NCBI GenBank assembly: GCA_017552435.1 | Contig: JAFZPZ010000065.1 | Coordinates: forward strand, 27,398 to 91,397 | Length of the DNA stretch: 64,000 nt | Direction of reading: 5' to 3' | From: Bacteroidaceae bacterium | GTDB taxonomy: Bacteria > Bacteroidota > Bacteroidia > Bacteroidales > Bacteroidaceae | In this document: in pieces, positions 37,893-49,038 of the stretch | How positions within the stretch are numbered: position 1 is the stretch's first letter | Layout of the letters: the number at the start of each line of letters is the position of its first letter | Made by a program: the position numbers and the translations under genes | Notes under the pieces: generated by a model | What the model was told of the DNA's origin: nothing | Databases searched by the model: none | Seen by the model: only the letters and a program-made list of their open reading frames with translations

Positions 37893-37901
37893 CTCTTCAC
37901 T

Positions 37902-38513
37902 TTACAGGTATTGACTGATATGCTTGTTGTCCTGACGGCTCAGAGCCTTATGAATGAGTTTCTGCACGATGCCGCGACTCATACCCTGAGGCATCCCGTC
38001 GGCCAAACGGCCGTAGATGTACGGGATTTCCAGTCCCTTCACGCAGTAGTGCATAATGTCCGAGAAGAGCGGGATACTGTCTATCTCGAAGCGGCCCAGT
38101 TGCACACCTTCTGCCATAATGGAGGCAAAGAGACGCTGTTCGCTACGGTCGAAGTTCTTGCGCACCTTCTCCACCATGATGATGTTGCGGAAGAACTCGG
38201 CACGCAGGTTTCCGTTGCGCTGAACCGCCTCCTTGATCATGTTCAGGTGGGTGTAGATGACTTCCACGAGCTTGTCTTCCGGTTCCATTTCCTGGTTAGC
38301 CACATCATTCATTTTCTCGTTGATACGCTCCAGCTCACCTTCAATAACTGCCCAATAAATTTCTTCCTTACTTTTGAAATAGGTATAAAGCGTACGCCGA
38401 CCTTTGCCCGAAGCCAGAGCAATGTCATTCATCGTGGTGTTCTCCAGTCCCTTCTTGGCGAACAGCTGACGTGCCACATCTACAAGCTTTATTCGTGTCT
38501 TTATCATAGTCAT
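37902..38513 (-). CDS. TetR-family transcriptional regulator
   Basis: A 203-residue regulator. The N-terminal helix-turn-helix (about 10-55) is clear: ARQLFAKKGLENTTMNDIALASG, shortened here to the core TTMNDIALASGKGRRTLYTY, then FKSKEEIYWAVI. The ligand-binding domain (about 60-200) is helical. TetR repressors are usually autoregulated. A 22-bp palindrome GCACAA-N10-TTGTGC lies exactly between this gene's -33 and -7 elements. It precedes fabG, so a fatty-acid signal is plausible but unproven. ATGs at 38513 and 38507 are both possible starts. Confidence 0.9.
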   Translation of the reverse strand: MTMIKTRIKLVDVARQLFAKKGLENTTMNDIALASGKGRRTLYTYFKSKEEIYWAVIEGELERINEKMNDVANQEMEPEDKLVEVIYTHLNMIKEAVQRNGNLRAEFFRNIIMVEKVRKNFDRSEQRLFASIMAEGVQLGRFEIDSIPLFSDIMHYCVKGLEIPYIYGRLADGMPQGMSRGIVQKLIHKALSRQDNKHISQYL

Positions 38514-38521
38514 TTCGTTTG

Positions 38522-38557
38522 CAAAGATAGCACAATTCCCTCGATTTGTGCAATTTT
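38522..38557 (-). promoter_or_regulatory. tetR promoter with embedded palindromic operator
   Basis: On the minus strand: ATTG, a spacer of about 21 bp, then TATCTTTG (38522-38529). The spacer contains GCACAA-N10-TTGTGC (38530-38551). A bound dimer would block RNA polymerase. The -7 box ends 8 bp before the ATG at 38513. Confidence 0.6.
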
Positions 38558-38630
38558 CTTGTGTTAAAAATGCTCAAATGGGTGTGTTTTGTGCAGGAAA
38601 CAACAAAAAAAACACGAAAAATGCAATAAT

Positions 38631-38658
38631 TTTTCACTTTTAATTTTTCACTTTTCAC
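38631..38658. repeat. Four-heptamer tract upstream of the tRNA gene
   Basis: Exactly four units of the type TTTTCAC (second unit TTTTAAT), in the divergent gap between tetR and the tRNA gene. Confidence 0.88.
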
Positions 38659-38744
38659 TTTTTGTCGTACCTTGATTTTATCGAGCTACTTTTGCGCTCG
38701 AAAAAGCAAAATTAAAAGAAAAACAAATTTTTTTTCCTTTTTCT

Positions 38745-38775
38745 TTTGCATTTTGCTCGCTTTGTCGTACCTTTG
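38745..38775 (+). promoter_or_regulatory. tRNA-Met promoter
   Basis: TTTG at 38745-38748, a 19-bp spacer and TACCTTTG at 38768-38775, about 14 bp before the mature tRNA 5' end. A good consensus match. Confidence 0.75.
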
Positions 38776-38789
38776 CACCCGCAAAACAT

Positions 38790-38862
38790 CGCGGGGTGGA
38801 GCAGTTGGTAGCTCGCCAGGCTCATAACCTGGAGGTCGCTTGTTCGAGTCAAGCTCCCGCAA
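38790..38862 (+). tRNA. tRNA-Met (CAU), initiator-like
   Basis: 73 nt, all four arms pair. The acceptor starts with C opposite A at position 72, an unpaired 1-72 end typical of bacterial initiator tRNA, and the D stem has A11-U24. The anticodon loop is CTCATAA. The anticodon stem is CCAGG/CCTGG, so one of the three consecutive G-C pairs normal in initiators (29-41) is A-U here. CCA is not encoded. A promoter and a strong terminator flank the gene. Confidence 0.93.
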
Positions 38863-38874
38863 CAAGGGTGGTAG

Positions 38875-38913
38875 CAATCCGGTGGCATCTTTTTGCCCCG
38901 GGTTGTTTTTTTT
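38875..38913 (+). terminator. Intrinsic terminator of the tRNA gene
   Basis: Stem CAATCCGG-t-GGCA paired with TGCC-CCGGGTTG around a 6-nt loop, then eight T residues. The T-run overlaps the stop codon of the convergent permease gene. Confidence 0.9.
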
Positions 38914-40714
38914 ATGGCAACGGTGTCAACGGGTAAACAATGTTGACGATGAAGATGTTGGCAGCAAGGATAATGATGTTCATCAGCAAGCCGATGCGCA
39001 TGAAGTCGCTGAAGCGGTAGCCGCCAGGGGCATAGACCAGCATGTGCGTGGGCGAGCCGATAGGTGTGGCAAAGCTGCTGCTCACGCTGATCATCAGGGC
39101 AATGAGGAAGGGATAAGGCTCATAGCCCAGCTTCTCTGCCGCCTCAAACATGATGGGGAAGAACATGGCACCGGCTGCAGTATTCGAGATGAACTCGGTA
39201 GCGAAGGTTGCGACCAGGCAAATGGCCGTCATCACCACAATGGGGTTGGTGCCGCAGACATTGAGGATACCGTTGGCCAACCGCTCGGCGATGCCCGTAT
39301 GCTGAATGGCGAGGCCGAGGACGGCACTACCGGCGAAGACCATCAGGATATCCCAGTTGATAGCCCGCATGGCTTGCTCCATGTTGCAGCAACGGCAGAT
39401 GAGCATGGCGGCAGCTGCGAGGAAGGCGCACTGCAGCAGCGGCAGGACGTTGAGGGCCGAGAGTACCACCATGGCAATCATGATGGCGGTGGAGACAATC
39501 GTGCCGTAGCCGACGTTGGGCACGGCATCGGAGTCAAAGAAGCGGAGGTCGTCCTCCAAAGAAGACATATTGACGTTGATATGCTTCGGACATACCAGCA
39601 GCAACGTGTCGCCAGCCTGCAGTACCACGTTTCGCGGTGCCTCGTTGATGCGCTCACCGCGTCGGGCAACAGCTGCCAGCATCACATTGTTATCCTTCTC
39701 GAAAGAACTGCCGCCGATGGTCTTCCCTATCAGACTGCTGCCGAAGGTGACGTATGCCGTGCGCAATTTGCTATAACCATCTAACTCCTTAATGGAAAAG
39801 ACATGGTGGTCGGCGCTCACCAGTTTGTGGGTATATGCCACCTCTATCAGCTCGTCTATCTGTCCGGCATAGACCAGGTGGTCGCCACCCATGATGGGTT
39901 CGTCCTCCGTGATTGGCAATGGGATCTCGTCGAAGTGGTGCATCTCTATCAGGCTGCCGCCTTTGACGTGGAAGAGCCCAACCTCACCCAGCGTCTGGCC
40001 GATATAAGGATTGTCCGACGGAACCTGCAATTCCACGGTGTAGTCATTTGTCGATTCGAAAGCACTCTCCGGAGCCTTGCGGTCCGGCAGCAGCCTGCGC
40101 ATGGCAATGACCGACAGCACGCCAACAGCCAGGCAGAACAGTCCGGGGATGGTCGTAGCCAGAATGTTCATGGCCTCACCCGTATTCTCCTCGTAGAGTC
40201 CGCTGATGATCAGGTTCGGCGGAGTACCGATGAGGGTACACACACCGCCCATGCCCGAAGCGTAGCTCAATGGAATCAGCAGTTTGGAGGGTGAAATGTT
40301 CAGTTTCTTAGCCCACATCTTGACGATGTTGACGAAGAGCGACACGACCGTTGTGTTGCTCAGGAAGGAACTGAGCACAGCCACGGGTATCATCAGTCGG
40401 ATCACCGCCTTCGAGTAACTGTTGGGCGAGCCAAGCAGATACCTCACAATACATTGCAGTACGCCTGTATGCATCAGGCCCGCAACGACTACAAACAGCA
40501 CACCGACGGTGACGACCGAGGTGTTGCTGAAGCCCGAGAAGGCTTCCTTTGCATCGAGAACACCTGTGACATAGAGTACGCCGATTGCACCAAGGAAGAC
40601 CAGGTCGCTGCGCCACTTGGTGAACAGCAGAATGGAGAACATCCCCAGCACCGTCACGATGGTGATCCACGCATGGAGACTAAAGCCACAGAAAAGTATT
40701 GTATCAGCTCCCAT
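38912..40714 (-). CDS. SLC13-family anion permease with two RCK-C (TrkA-C) domains
   Basis: 600 residues. Two hydrophobic halves (about 10-205 and 400-600) enclose a cytoplasmic insert with two RCK-C-like domains (about 225-310 and 315-385; for example NPYIGQTLGEVGLFH and SSLIGKTIGGSSFEKD). The transporter halves carry the family's SNTTVVSLFVNI / GTPPNLIISGLY and SNTAAGAMFFPI / SFATPIGSPTHMLVYAPGGY pairs. The family moves dicarboxylates, sulfate or related anions with Na+. The substrate cannot be assigned. It is monocistronic, with a promoter 30 bp upstream. Confidence 0.92.
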   Translation of the reverse strand: MGADTILFCGFSLHAWITIVTVLGMFSILLFTKWRSDLVFLGAIGVLYVTGVLDAKEAFSGFSNTSVVTVGVLFVVVAGLMHTGVLQCIVRYLLGSPNSYSKAVIRLMIPVAVLSSFLSNTTVVSLFVNIVKMWAKKLNISPSKLLIPLSYASGMGGVCTLIGTPPNLIISGLYEENTGEAMNILATTIPGLFCLAVGVLSVIAMRRLLPDRKAPESAFESTNDYTVELQVPSDNPYIGQTLGEVGLFHVKGGSLIEMHHFDEIPLPITEDEPIMGGDHLVYAGQIDELIEVAYTHKLVSADHHVFSIKELDGYSKLRTAYVTFGSSLIGKTIGGSSFEKDNNVMLAAVARRGERINEAPRNVVLQAGDTLLLVCPKHINVNMSSLEDDLRFFDSDAVPNVGYGTIVSTAIMIAMVVLSALNVLPLLQCAFLAAAAMLICRCCNMEQAMRAINWDILMVFAGSAVLGLAIQHTGIAERLANGILNVCGTNPIVVMTAICLVATFATEFISNTAAGAMFFPIMFEAAEKLGYEPYPFLIALMISVSSSFATPIGSPTHMLVYAPGGYRFSDFMRIGLLMNIIILAANIFIVNIVYPLTPLP

Positions 40715-40744
40715 ATTTATGCCGGTTTACATGAATTCGTGGCA

Positions 40745-40752
40745 CAAATTTA
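40745..40752 (-). promoter_or_regulatory. Candidate -7 box of the SLC13 permease gene
   Basis: The minus strand reads TAAATTTG, with TTGTG about 20 bp upstream. The predicted leader is about 25 nt. Confidence 0.55.
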
Positions 40753-40804
40753 CAACTATTTTCAATCCTTCACAAGGAAATCGGGGAAATTAACACACTA
40801 AAGT

Positions 40805-40897
40805 TTTGACCTCTCCTCTCACTCCAACGGAATTTAACTTCGTTGAATCACGTCGCGACTCGGGAAAGTCCAAACAAGTTTGACCTCTCCTCTCACT
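40805..40897. repeat. 19-bp direct repeat around the end of the cupin gene
   Basis: TTTGACCTCTCCTCTCACT occurs at 40805-40823 and again at 40879-40897, with 55 bp between. The second copy contains the cupin stop codon. Confidence 0.9.
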
Positions 40898-41372
40898 GCT
40901 CCGTGATTTCAGGATGCTGCACGGCCAGCAGCGAGTCTTTCTGCGAAAGGTAGAACATGTAGAGGATGACGTCCTTGTCACCGCGGTTCTCGCCGTGGTG
41001 GATGGTGTTCACCATCTCCACGACGGGCTCACCCTCATGCACCACCTTCTCCTTGCCGTCCAGCCCGATGATGGTCAGTTCGCCCTGCACCAGGATACCG
41101 TAGTTCATCACGGGATGGTGATGCCAGCCCAGCTTCTTGCCGATGGGAAAGTCGTACCTCACGGCTACCAGCTCCGGACGTCCTTGCAGGTAGTCGGGCA
41201 GCTCCACGCCGTCCCAACTCTGGCTGGTGCGAATCAGTTCGGTCGATACCACCGTCGCGGGGGTATCGGAATTCTCGTCTTGAGCTTTAGCTTTTTTACC
41301 GAATACAACGATAGCCGCTAAGACACAGAGGGTGAAGATTTCGGCAATCGCCCAAGGGGATATTCTTCTCAT
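40893..41372 (-). CDS. Membrane-anchored cupin-domain protein
   Basis: 159 residues. An N-terminal hydrophobic anchor (about 6-25) leads to a single cupin domain outside the inner membrane. The first cupin motif appears as GWHHHPVMNYGILVQGELTI (metal-ligand histidines) and the second as HEGEPVVEMVNTIHHGENRG. Single-domain cupins include binding proteins and small enzymes; nothing shows which applies here. It starts 3 bp after the stop of the GLUG-repeat protein on the same strand, so it is likely the last gene of that transcript. Its 3' end carries one copy of a 19-bp direct repeat. Confidence 0.85.
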   Translation of the reverse strand: MRRISPWAIAEIFTLCVLAAIVVFGKKAKAQDENSDTPATVVSTELIRTSQSWDGVELPDYLQGRPELVAVRYDFPIGKKLGWHHHPVMNYGILVQGELTIIGLDGKEKVVHEGEPVVEMVNTIHHGENRGDKDVILYMFYLSQKDSLLAVQHPEITEQ

Positions 41373-41375
41373 TGT

Positions 41376-44300
41376 TTACTTAATTGTGATTTTTATACCA
41401 TTTTTAATATATAGACCCCTCAGCGTGGGTTTGCCTTTAAGTTTGCGCCCGTCGAGCGTGTACCAGCCGTCGGATTGACCATTGAACATTGAACATTGAA
41501 CATTTCCGATTCCGGTTCCGTCGTTGAGGTTGATGATAATGCTGCTGATAGCCGCTACATCGCCAAGATCCACGAGGAAGCCTGCATTGAAGGAGTATAG
41601 GTAGAAGCCGTCTGCCTCCGGACAGTATATCTTTCCGTCTGAGCCGAGGTAGAGGTTGGTGTAGTTATTGGCCTCCAACTCTACGGGACAATAGATGCCG
41701 ATGAAATGTACCCTTTCATCCTCGCTCATCGTTCTTTGCTCGATGGGATCTTCGGCGCTGATGGTCACTCCCTTGAAGACGGGGTGCGCGATGTTTTCAC
41801 CGCTATCCCACTTCACGATGTAGGGTTTGCCGGCTTCTATCTTGTCGGCATCCACGAAGTCGAGGGTCAGCGTGCCAGTCTCGACATCGAAGCCGGTACC
41901 GGCACCCTCGCCGCTTGCCAGTTTCTTCACCTTAGCGCCTTCGAGAGGTGAACCCTCGAGCACACTAAGATTGAAGGGCAGGCAGATGGTCTGCCAAGTA
42001 CCGTCCTTGTAGAATGTCCGCCCTGTGAGGGTCGCGTCGGCGATGATTTCATCAGTCAATAGGATGAGCGCGGTATTGTCGGCTTCGTCAGCCAGGAGGA
42101 TGTTGGCGACGTAGTATTTGTCATCATACTCCAGGCCGCCTTCATAGACCTTCAGGAAACCGTAGTCGAACAGGAACTCGCCGAAGTAGTCCGGCATGGT
42201 GTCATATTCATTAGCCCAGATAGCGTCTAACAGAGTATCGACAATCTCTGTTGTGTCGATGTCGGAACCGTCGTCCACATTGGCCATGGTATGGCTGCGT
42301 CTCCGAATATTCTTTGGCTGTTCGCCACTCTGTTCTGCTTTGGTGGTCTTGTAGCTGGCCGTCACCTTGACGTCGCCGGCATCCTTGCGCACGAGGTCGA
42401 GACCATTGGTGTCTTGGCCGTCCTGCATGATGTAGAGGCAGTTGGTGACGCTCTTTTTGCCGCCGTTGTCACCCCATCCGAAGATGGCGCCCTTGGCTGT
42501 TCCGCCACCCTTCATCAGGCCGCTGAACGTACAACCTCTGATGGAGATGTCGCTGTTAAGTCCGTGGCCCAGTATGCCGCCGATGTGCGAGCCGCCGCTG
42601 ACATTGGCTGTGGCTGCGCAGTTCACAATGTTGTTGCCCGTGCCGCCGGAGAAGCCCACGATGGCTGCTGCGTGCATATCGCCGGTAATGCTGCCCGCCA
42701 CCTTCAGGTTCTTGATGGTGGCGCCGTTTATGTAGCGGAAGAGGGCTGTACCTGCGTTGCTGTTGTCGGTAATCGTGGCGGTGATGGTGTGGCCGTCGCC
42801 GTCGAAGGTGCCACTGAAGGCGTTCTTCTGCGCATTGCCCTCCACGGTGCCGCACGATGTGCTTACGCTGATGTCTGCCGTCAGCTTCACGAACTTGCCT
42901 TTGAAGCTGTTGCCGTTGTTGACGGAACCCACGAAGTCGTTCCATTCGGCAGTGTTGCTGATAATATAAGGTGCTACGGGTGGCACTATCTTTTTACCAC
43001 GGCAGTTCTCGATGGTGGCAAATGTTTCAGTGCCTTCAAGCTGGAATTTTTTGCCGTCGGCAAAGGTGATGCTGGTCAGCGTGCTGCCCTGTGGATTTGC
43101 GAATCCGCTGCAATCGATGAAGTCGGTGTCTTTGGTCCAGCCAAGTTTCAGTGTGCCGCTGTCGTAATAGTCGCCTTCGGGGGTTGGCTTCTCTGCACCG
43201 GGACCGATGCCTGCCATGTTGCCATAACGCCAGTATTTTTCAGCCCTGTATCCGCTCTGGGCTGTCACCTGACCGCCATTGATGGTGATGTCGCCGCATA
43301 CGCCATAATGTCCGGGCTGATCGTCGGCACCGCCGCCTATGCCAGCGGCCAGCTTGCCGCCCTTGGCATTGACCACACCGCTGTTGATAGTGATGGTGCC
43401 GCCCTTGGCATTATTCTTGTCGCCACCGATGGCTGCTGCATATTCACCGCCTGTGACGTTGACAGTGACACCACTGATGGTGAGTGTACCCACGTTCACT
43501 GCGCCGATGCCAGACTTGCCGCTGTCGCAGCCGTTGATGGTCAGTGTGCCAAATCCGGCTATGGTCAGGCTGTTGCCTTCGCTCAGTTCGATGCCTTTCT
43601 TAGCGGTGTAGGTGATACCTTCGCGAAGACGCAATGTGACATCACCGCTGATGGTGATGCGCTCGTTGATTTCCAGATTGTTATCTACTACATATTCGCC
43701 TGTCGTCAGAGTGGTCGTTTCGCTGGTTACCGGAGTACCATCTGTCACGATGAAGCGGAAAGTCTTTGTGCCGAAGCACCTGTCCTTGGCGGTAATGAGC
43801 ATAGTGTACTCGCCCTTTTCTTTTACGGTGGCAGGGCTGGTGGTGCAGGTGTAGTCAGTCCCCCTCGTGAGCACCGTACCGTCGGCAGTAGTGATGGTCG
43901 GACACAAGTCGAGTTCATTGCCCGTATATGCATAATACTTTTCCATGACGCTGAAGGTACAAGGCACGTAAACCGTGTTGCCGATAATCGTTGTTGTCGA
44001 CGTGATGTCATCGTCGGGAGCGGAGTAATAGACCCTCGTACCCTGTGAACCAACGTTGCCGGTCTTGAAGCAGTTCGTCATGGTCAGCGTTCCGCCGTCC
44101 TTCACGAGGTCTAATCTACCGGTGTCCTGGCTAGGCTGCATGATGTAAAGGCAGTTGGTGACAGTCTTGGTGCCGTTGTCGCTCCAACCGATGAACACTC
44201 TTTTGTGGGAATTGTAGCCGGTCATCAGACCGCTATAGACGCAACCGCTGACACTGATTTCGCTGTCGAGGGAGTGAGCCACGATGCCGCCCACGTACCA

Positions 44301-45791
44301 GTTGCAGCTGACTTGGGCTGTGACTGCGCAGTTCGTAATACTGTTGCCAGTGCTTTTCGAGTATCCCACTATAGCTGCTGCGTGCTTCTCGCCGGAGTTG
44401 ATACTGCCCGCCACCTTCAGGTTCTTGATAGTGGCACCGTGGATGTAGCTGAAGAGGGCTGTACATTCGTTTTTGGAGTCGGCAATCGTAGCGGTGATGG
44501 TGTGGCCGTCGCCGTCGAAGGTGCCACTGAAGGCATTCTTCGGTACACTGCCCTCCACATTGCCGCACGATGTGCTTACGCTGATGTCGGCCGTCAGTTT
44601 CACGTACTTGCCGCTGTAGCTATTGCCATTTTTGACGTAATAGGCAAATTGGTTCCAATCTTCCGAGTTACTGATGAGGTAGGGGTCGTCCTCCGTGCCT
44701 GCGCCTCGCTTAGGCCAGTTCACCGCATAGGTGACTGTGGCTGTGACATCACTTTTCGGCATGACGAACCAGTAGCTGTGCACGTCAGACGACTGGCCTT
44801 GAAGTGAAACAGTTTTGCCGTCGGCATCCTTGATGGTGACACCAGACACCAGACCTGTCGTCTGGGTCAGCGTGACGGTGTTATCATGGGTCCATCCCGG
44901 AATATCGTTCTCTCCATAGGCACTGACCCTGACACTGCCATAGCCCTCATTCCGGACTGTGATGGCCCAGGGGTACTTGATGGCTCTGCGATACGTGTCC
45001 TTGCCGCTGGCAGCATCGTATTCGCTCTCCATGAATACGCCGTAGCAGTATTGCCAATTGTCGGAATTGCCGGAGTAGATGCTTGCCTGGTCATGGGTGC
45101 TGATGCGCTCGCCGTAGAAGGTGCAGTGCTGGAGGATGCCGTCATTGCAACCTACCAATCCGCCCACGTGGGCATCGTTGTTCTGCACATTGGCCGTCAC
45201 GCAGCAGTACTGAACGGTGCCGTTGTTCTCGCCGCAGATGCCGCCCACCTTGGCTTTAACTGAAACGCTGGAGTTTTGCCAGTCGGAGCGTACCGTGCCG
45301 CTCACCCAGCAGTTCTCTATCGTGCCGTCGTTCTGGCCGCAGATGCCGCCTACCAGGCGCGATGACTTACAATGAATGTAGGCAGCCACGTGTAGGTTCT
45401 TCACCTCGCCGCCCTTGCCAATCTCTTCAAACAGTCCCTGATAGTTGTCGGTGGCTTCCCAGATGCTGATGCGGATGGTATGGCCGTTGCCATTGAATTT
45501 ACCTGTGAAAGTGCTCAAAGGTGTCCATGCAATGAAGCTCACGTCCAAATCGGCATTCAGTATGTAGTCCATCTGACAGAAATCTCGGTTGTCACCATAC
45601 AGTTGACTATACTCACCGCAACCATTTTCCCAATTGTTGCGAATGAATTCAAGCTCGTAAAGCGACTTGATAATGACAGCTCTATCACCCGGGGAGTATA
45701 TCGGCACATGTGCTAAACGATCCCACGCGGCCCAAACTCCTTGTACGGCCATGCACAGCAAAGCCGTTATCAGCAATATCTTATGTTTCAT
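41376..45791 (-). CDS. GLUG-repeat/beta-helix surface protein with sorting-type C-terminus
   Basis: About 1,471 residues from the ATG at 45791, which begins the signal peptide MKHKILLITALLCMAVQGVW. Three GLUG-type beta-helical blocks (near 75-290, 365-560 and 970-1180) carry the motif GTFDGDGHTITATI and GG-I repeats. Between them lies a second beta-helix rich in GIGG and ITISG turns (about 700-960). Blocks two and three are near-identical in DNA about 1.7 kb apart. The tail WYTLDGRKLKGKPTLRGLYI is a type IX secretion-like signal. These folds occur in adhesins and carbohydrate-binding surface proteins. The gene lies 75 bp after a paralogue and 3 bp before the cupin gene. A heptamer tract codes for part of the tail linker. 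Confidence 0.82.
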   Translation of the reverse strand: MKHKILLITALLCMAVQGVWAAWDRLAHVPIYSPGDRAVIIKSLYELEFIRNNWENGCGEYSQLYGDNRDFCQMDYILNADLDVSFIAWTPLSTFTGKFNGNGHTIRISIWEATDNYQGLFEEIGKGGEVKNLHVAAYIHCKSSRLVGGICGQNDGTIENCWVSGTVRSDWQNSSVSVKAKVGGICGENNGTVQYCCVTANVQNNDAHVGGLVGCNDGILQHCTFYGERISTHDQASIYSGNSDNWQYCYGVFMESEYDAASGKDTYRRAIKYPWAITVRNEGYGSVRVSAYGENDIPGWTHDNTVTLTQTTGLVSGVTIKDADGKTVSLQGQSSDVHSYWFVMPKSDVTATVTYAVNWPKRGAGTEDDPYLISNSEDWNQFAYYVKNGNSYSGKYVKLTADISVSTSCGNVEGSVPKNAFSGTFDGDGHTITATIADSKNECTALFSYIHGATIKNLKVAGSINSGEKHAAAIVGYSKSTGNSITNCAVTAQVSCNWYVGGIVAHSLDSEISVSGCVYSGLMTGYNSHKRVFIGWSDNGTKTVTNCLYIMQPSQDTGRLDLVKDGGTLTMTNCFKTGNVGSQGTRVYYSAPDDDITSTTTIIGNTVYVPCTFSVMEKYYAYTGNELDLCPTITTADGTVLTRGTDYTCTTSPATVKEKGEYTMLITAKDRCFGTKTFRFIVTDGTPVTSETTTLTTGEYVVDNNLEINERITISGDVTLRLREGITYTAKKGIELSEGNSLTIAGFGTLTINGCDSGKSGIGAVNVGTLTISGVTVNVTGGEYAAAIGGDKNNAKGGTITINSGVVNAKGGKLAAGIGGGADDQPGHYGVCGDITINGGQVTAQSGYRAEKYWRYGNMAGIGPGAEKPTPEGDYYDSGTLKLGWTKDTDFIDCSGFANPQGSTLTSITFADGKKFQLEGTETFATIENCRGKKIVPPVAPYIISNTAEWNDFVGSVNNGNSFKGKFVKLTADISVSTSCGTVEGNAQKNAFSGTFDGDGHTITATITDNSNAGTALFRYINGATIKNLKVAGSITGDMHAAAIVGFSGGTGNNIVNCAATANVSGGSHIGGILGHGLNSDISIRGCTFSGLMKGGGTAKGAIFGWGDNGGKKSVTNCLYIMQDGQDTNGLDLVRKDAGDVKVTASYKTTKAEQSGEQPKNIRRRSHTMANVDDGSDIDTTEIVDTLLDAIWANEYDTMPDYFGEFLFDYGFLKVYEGGLEYDDKYYVANILLADEADNTALILLTDEIIADATLTGRTFYKDGTWQTICLPFNLSVLEGSPLEGAKVKKLASGEGAGTGFDVETGTLTLDFVDADKIEAGKPYIVKWDSGENIAHPVFKGVTISAEDPIEQRTMSEDERVHFIGIYCPVELEANNYTNLYLGSDGKIYCPEADGFYLYSFNAGFLVDLGDVAAISSIIINLNDGTGIGNVQCSMFNGQSDGWYTLDGRKLKGKPTLRGLYIKNGIKITIK
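41474..41501. repeat. Four-heptamer tract before the sorting signal of the GLUG protein
   Basis: Exactly four units (one ATTGACC, three ATTGAAC), in frame as NVQCSMFNGQ, immediately N-terminal to the WYTLDGR tail. Confidence 0.9.
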
Positions 45792-45802
45792 TTGTATCAT
45801 GA

Positions 45803-48809
<3,007 letters not shown>

Positions 48810-48890
48810 ACTTTATATTTTGTTTTGTGATTTAGTCATTCCTTTCCGTTTTTCGTCACGAAACAGGCCACGAGGCCGTAGGTGATACAG

Positions 48891-49038
48891 TTTAATCGCC
48901 CAAAGTTACACGTTTTTTACGAAAAAACAGCCCCCAAACAGCCCCTCACCCTCAAATTTTGCATATTCTACAACAATTTTTGCAGATTTTGAAAGTCGCG
49001 GGTAAGCGAAGGCAGACGAAAACTCGTTTTCAGTCTGC
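48891..49038. repeat. Duplicated upstream element, copy A (148 bp)
   Basis: Closely matches 63464-63610. The last 68 bp (48971-49038) are identical in both copies and end in a palindrome: GCAGAC-GAAAAC-TC-GTTTTC-A-GTCTGC. It contains the -7 box and ends near the expected transcription start. Its outer 9 bp encode the last two residues and stop codon of the acyltransferase gene. Confidence 0.92.
48901..48908 (-). promoter_or_regulatory. Candidate -7 box of the GLUG/GLUG/cupin operon
   Basis: The minus strand reads TAACTTTG, a consensus match, near the downstream edge of the duplicated element. No TTTG occurs at the usual -33 distance, so an activator may be needed. Confidence 0.55.

Noticed and set aside
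40790-40981. Small minus-strand frame overlapping the cupin gene end
   Set aside because: Serine/arginine/cysteine-rich translation of the wrong frame with no supporting signal.
42291-44048. A 585-codon plus-strand open frame opposite the GLUG gene
   Set aside because: It is the antisense of a GC-rich, repetitive beta-helix gene; its composition is Ala/Val/His/Cys-rich with no start context, signal or family motif.
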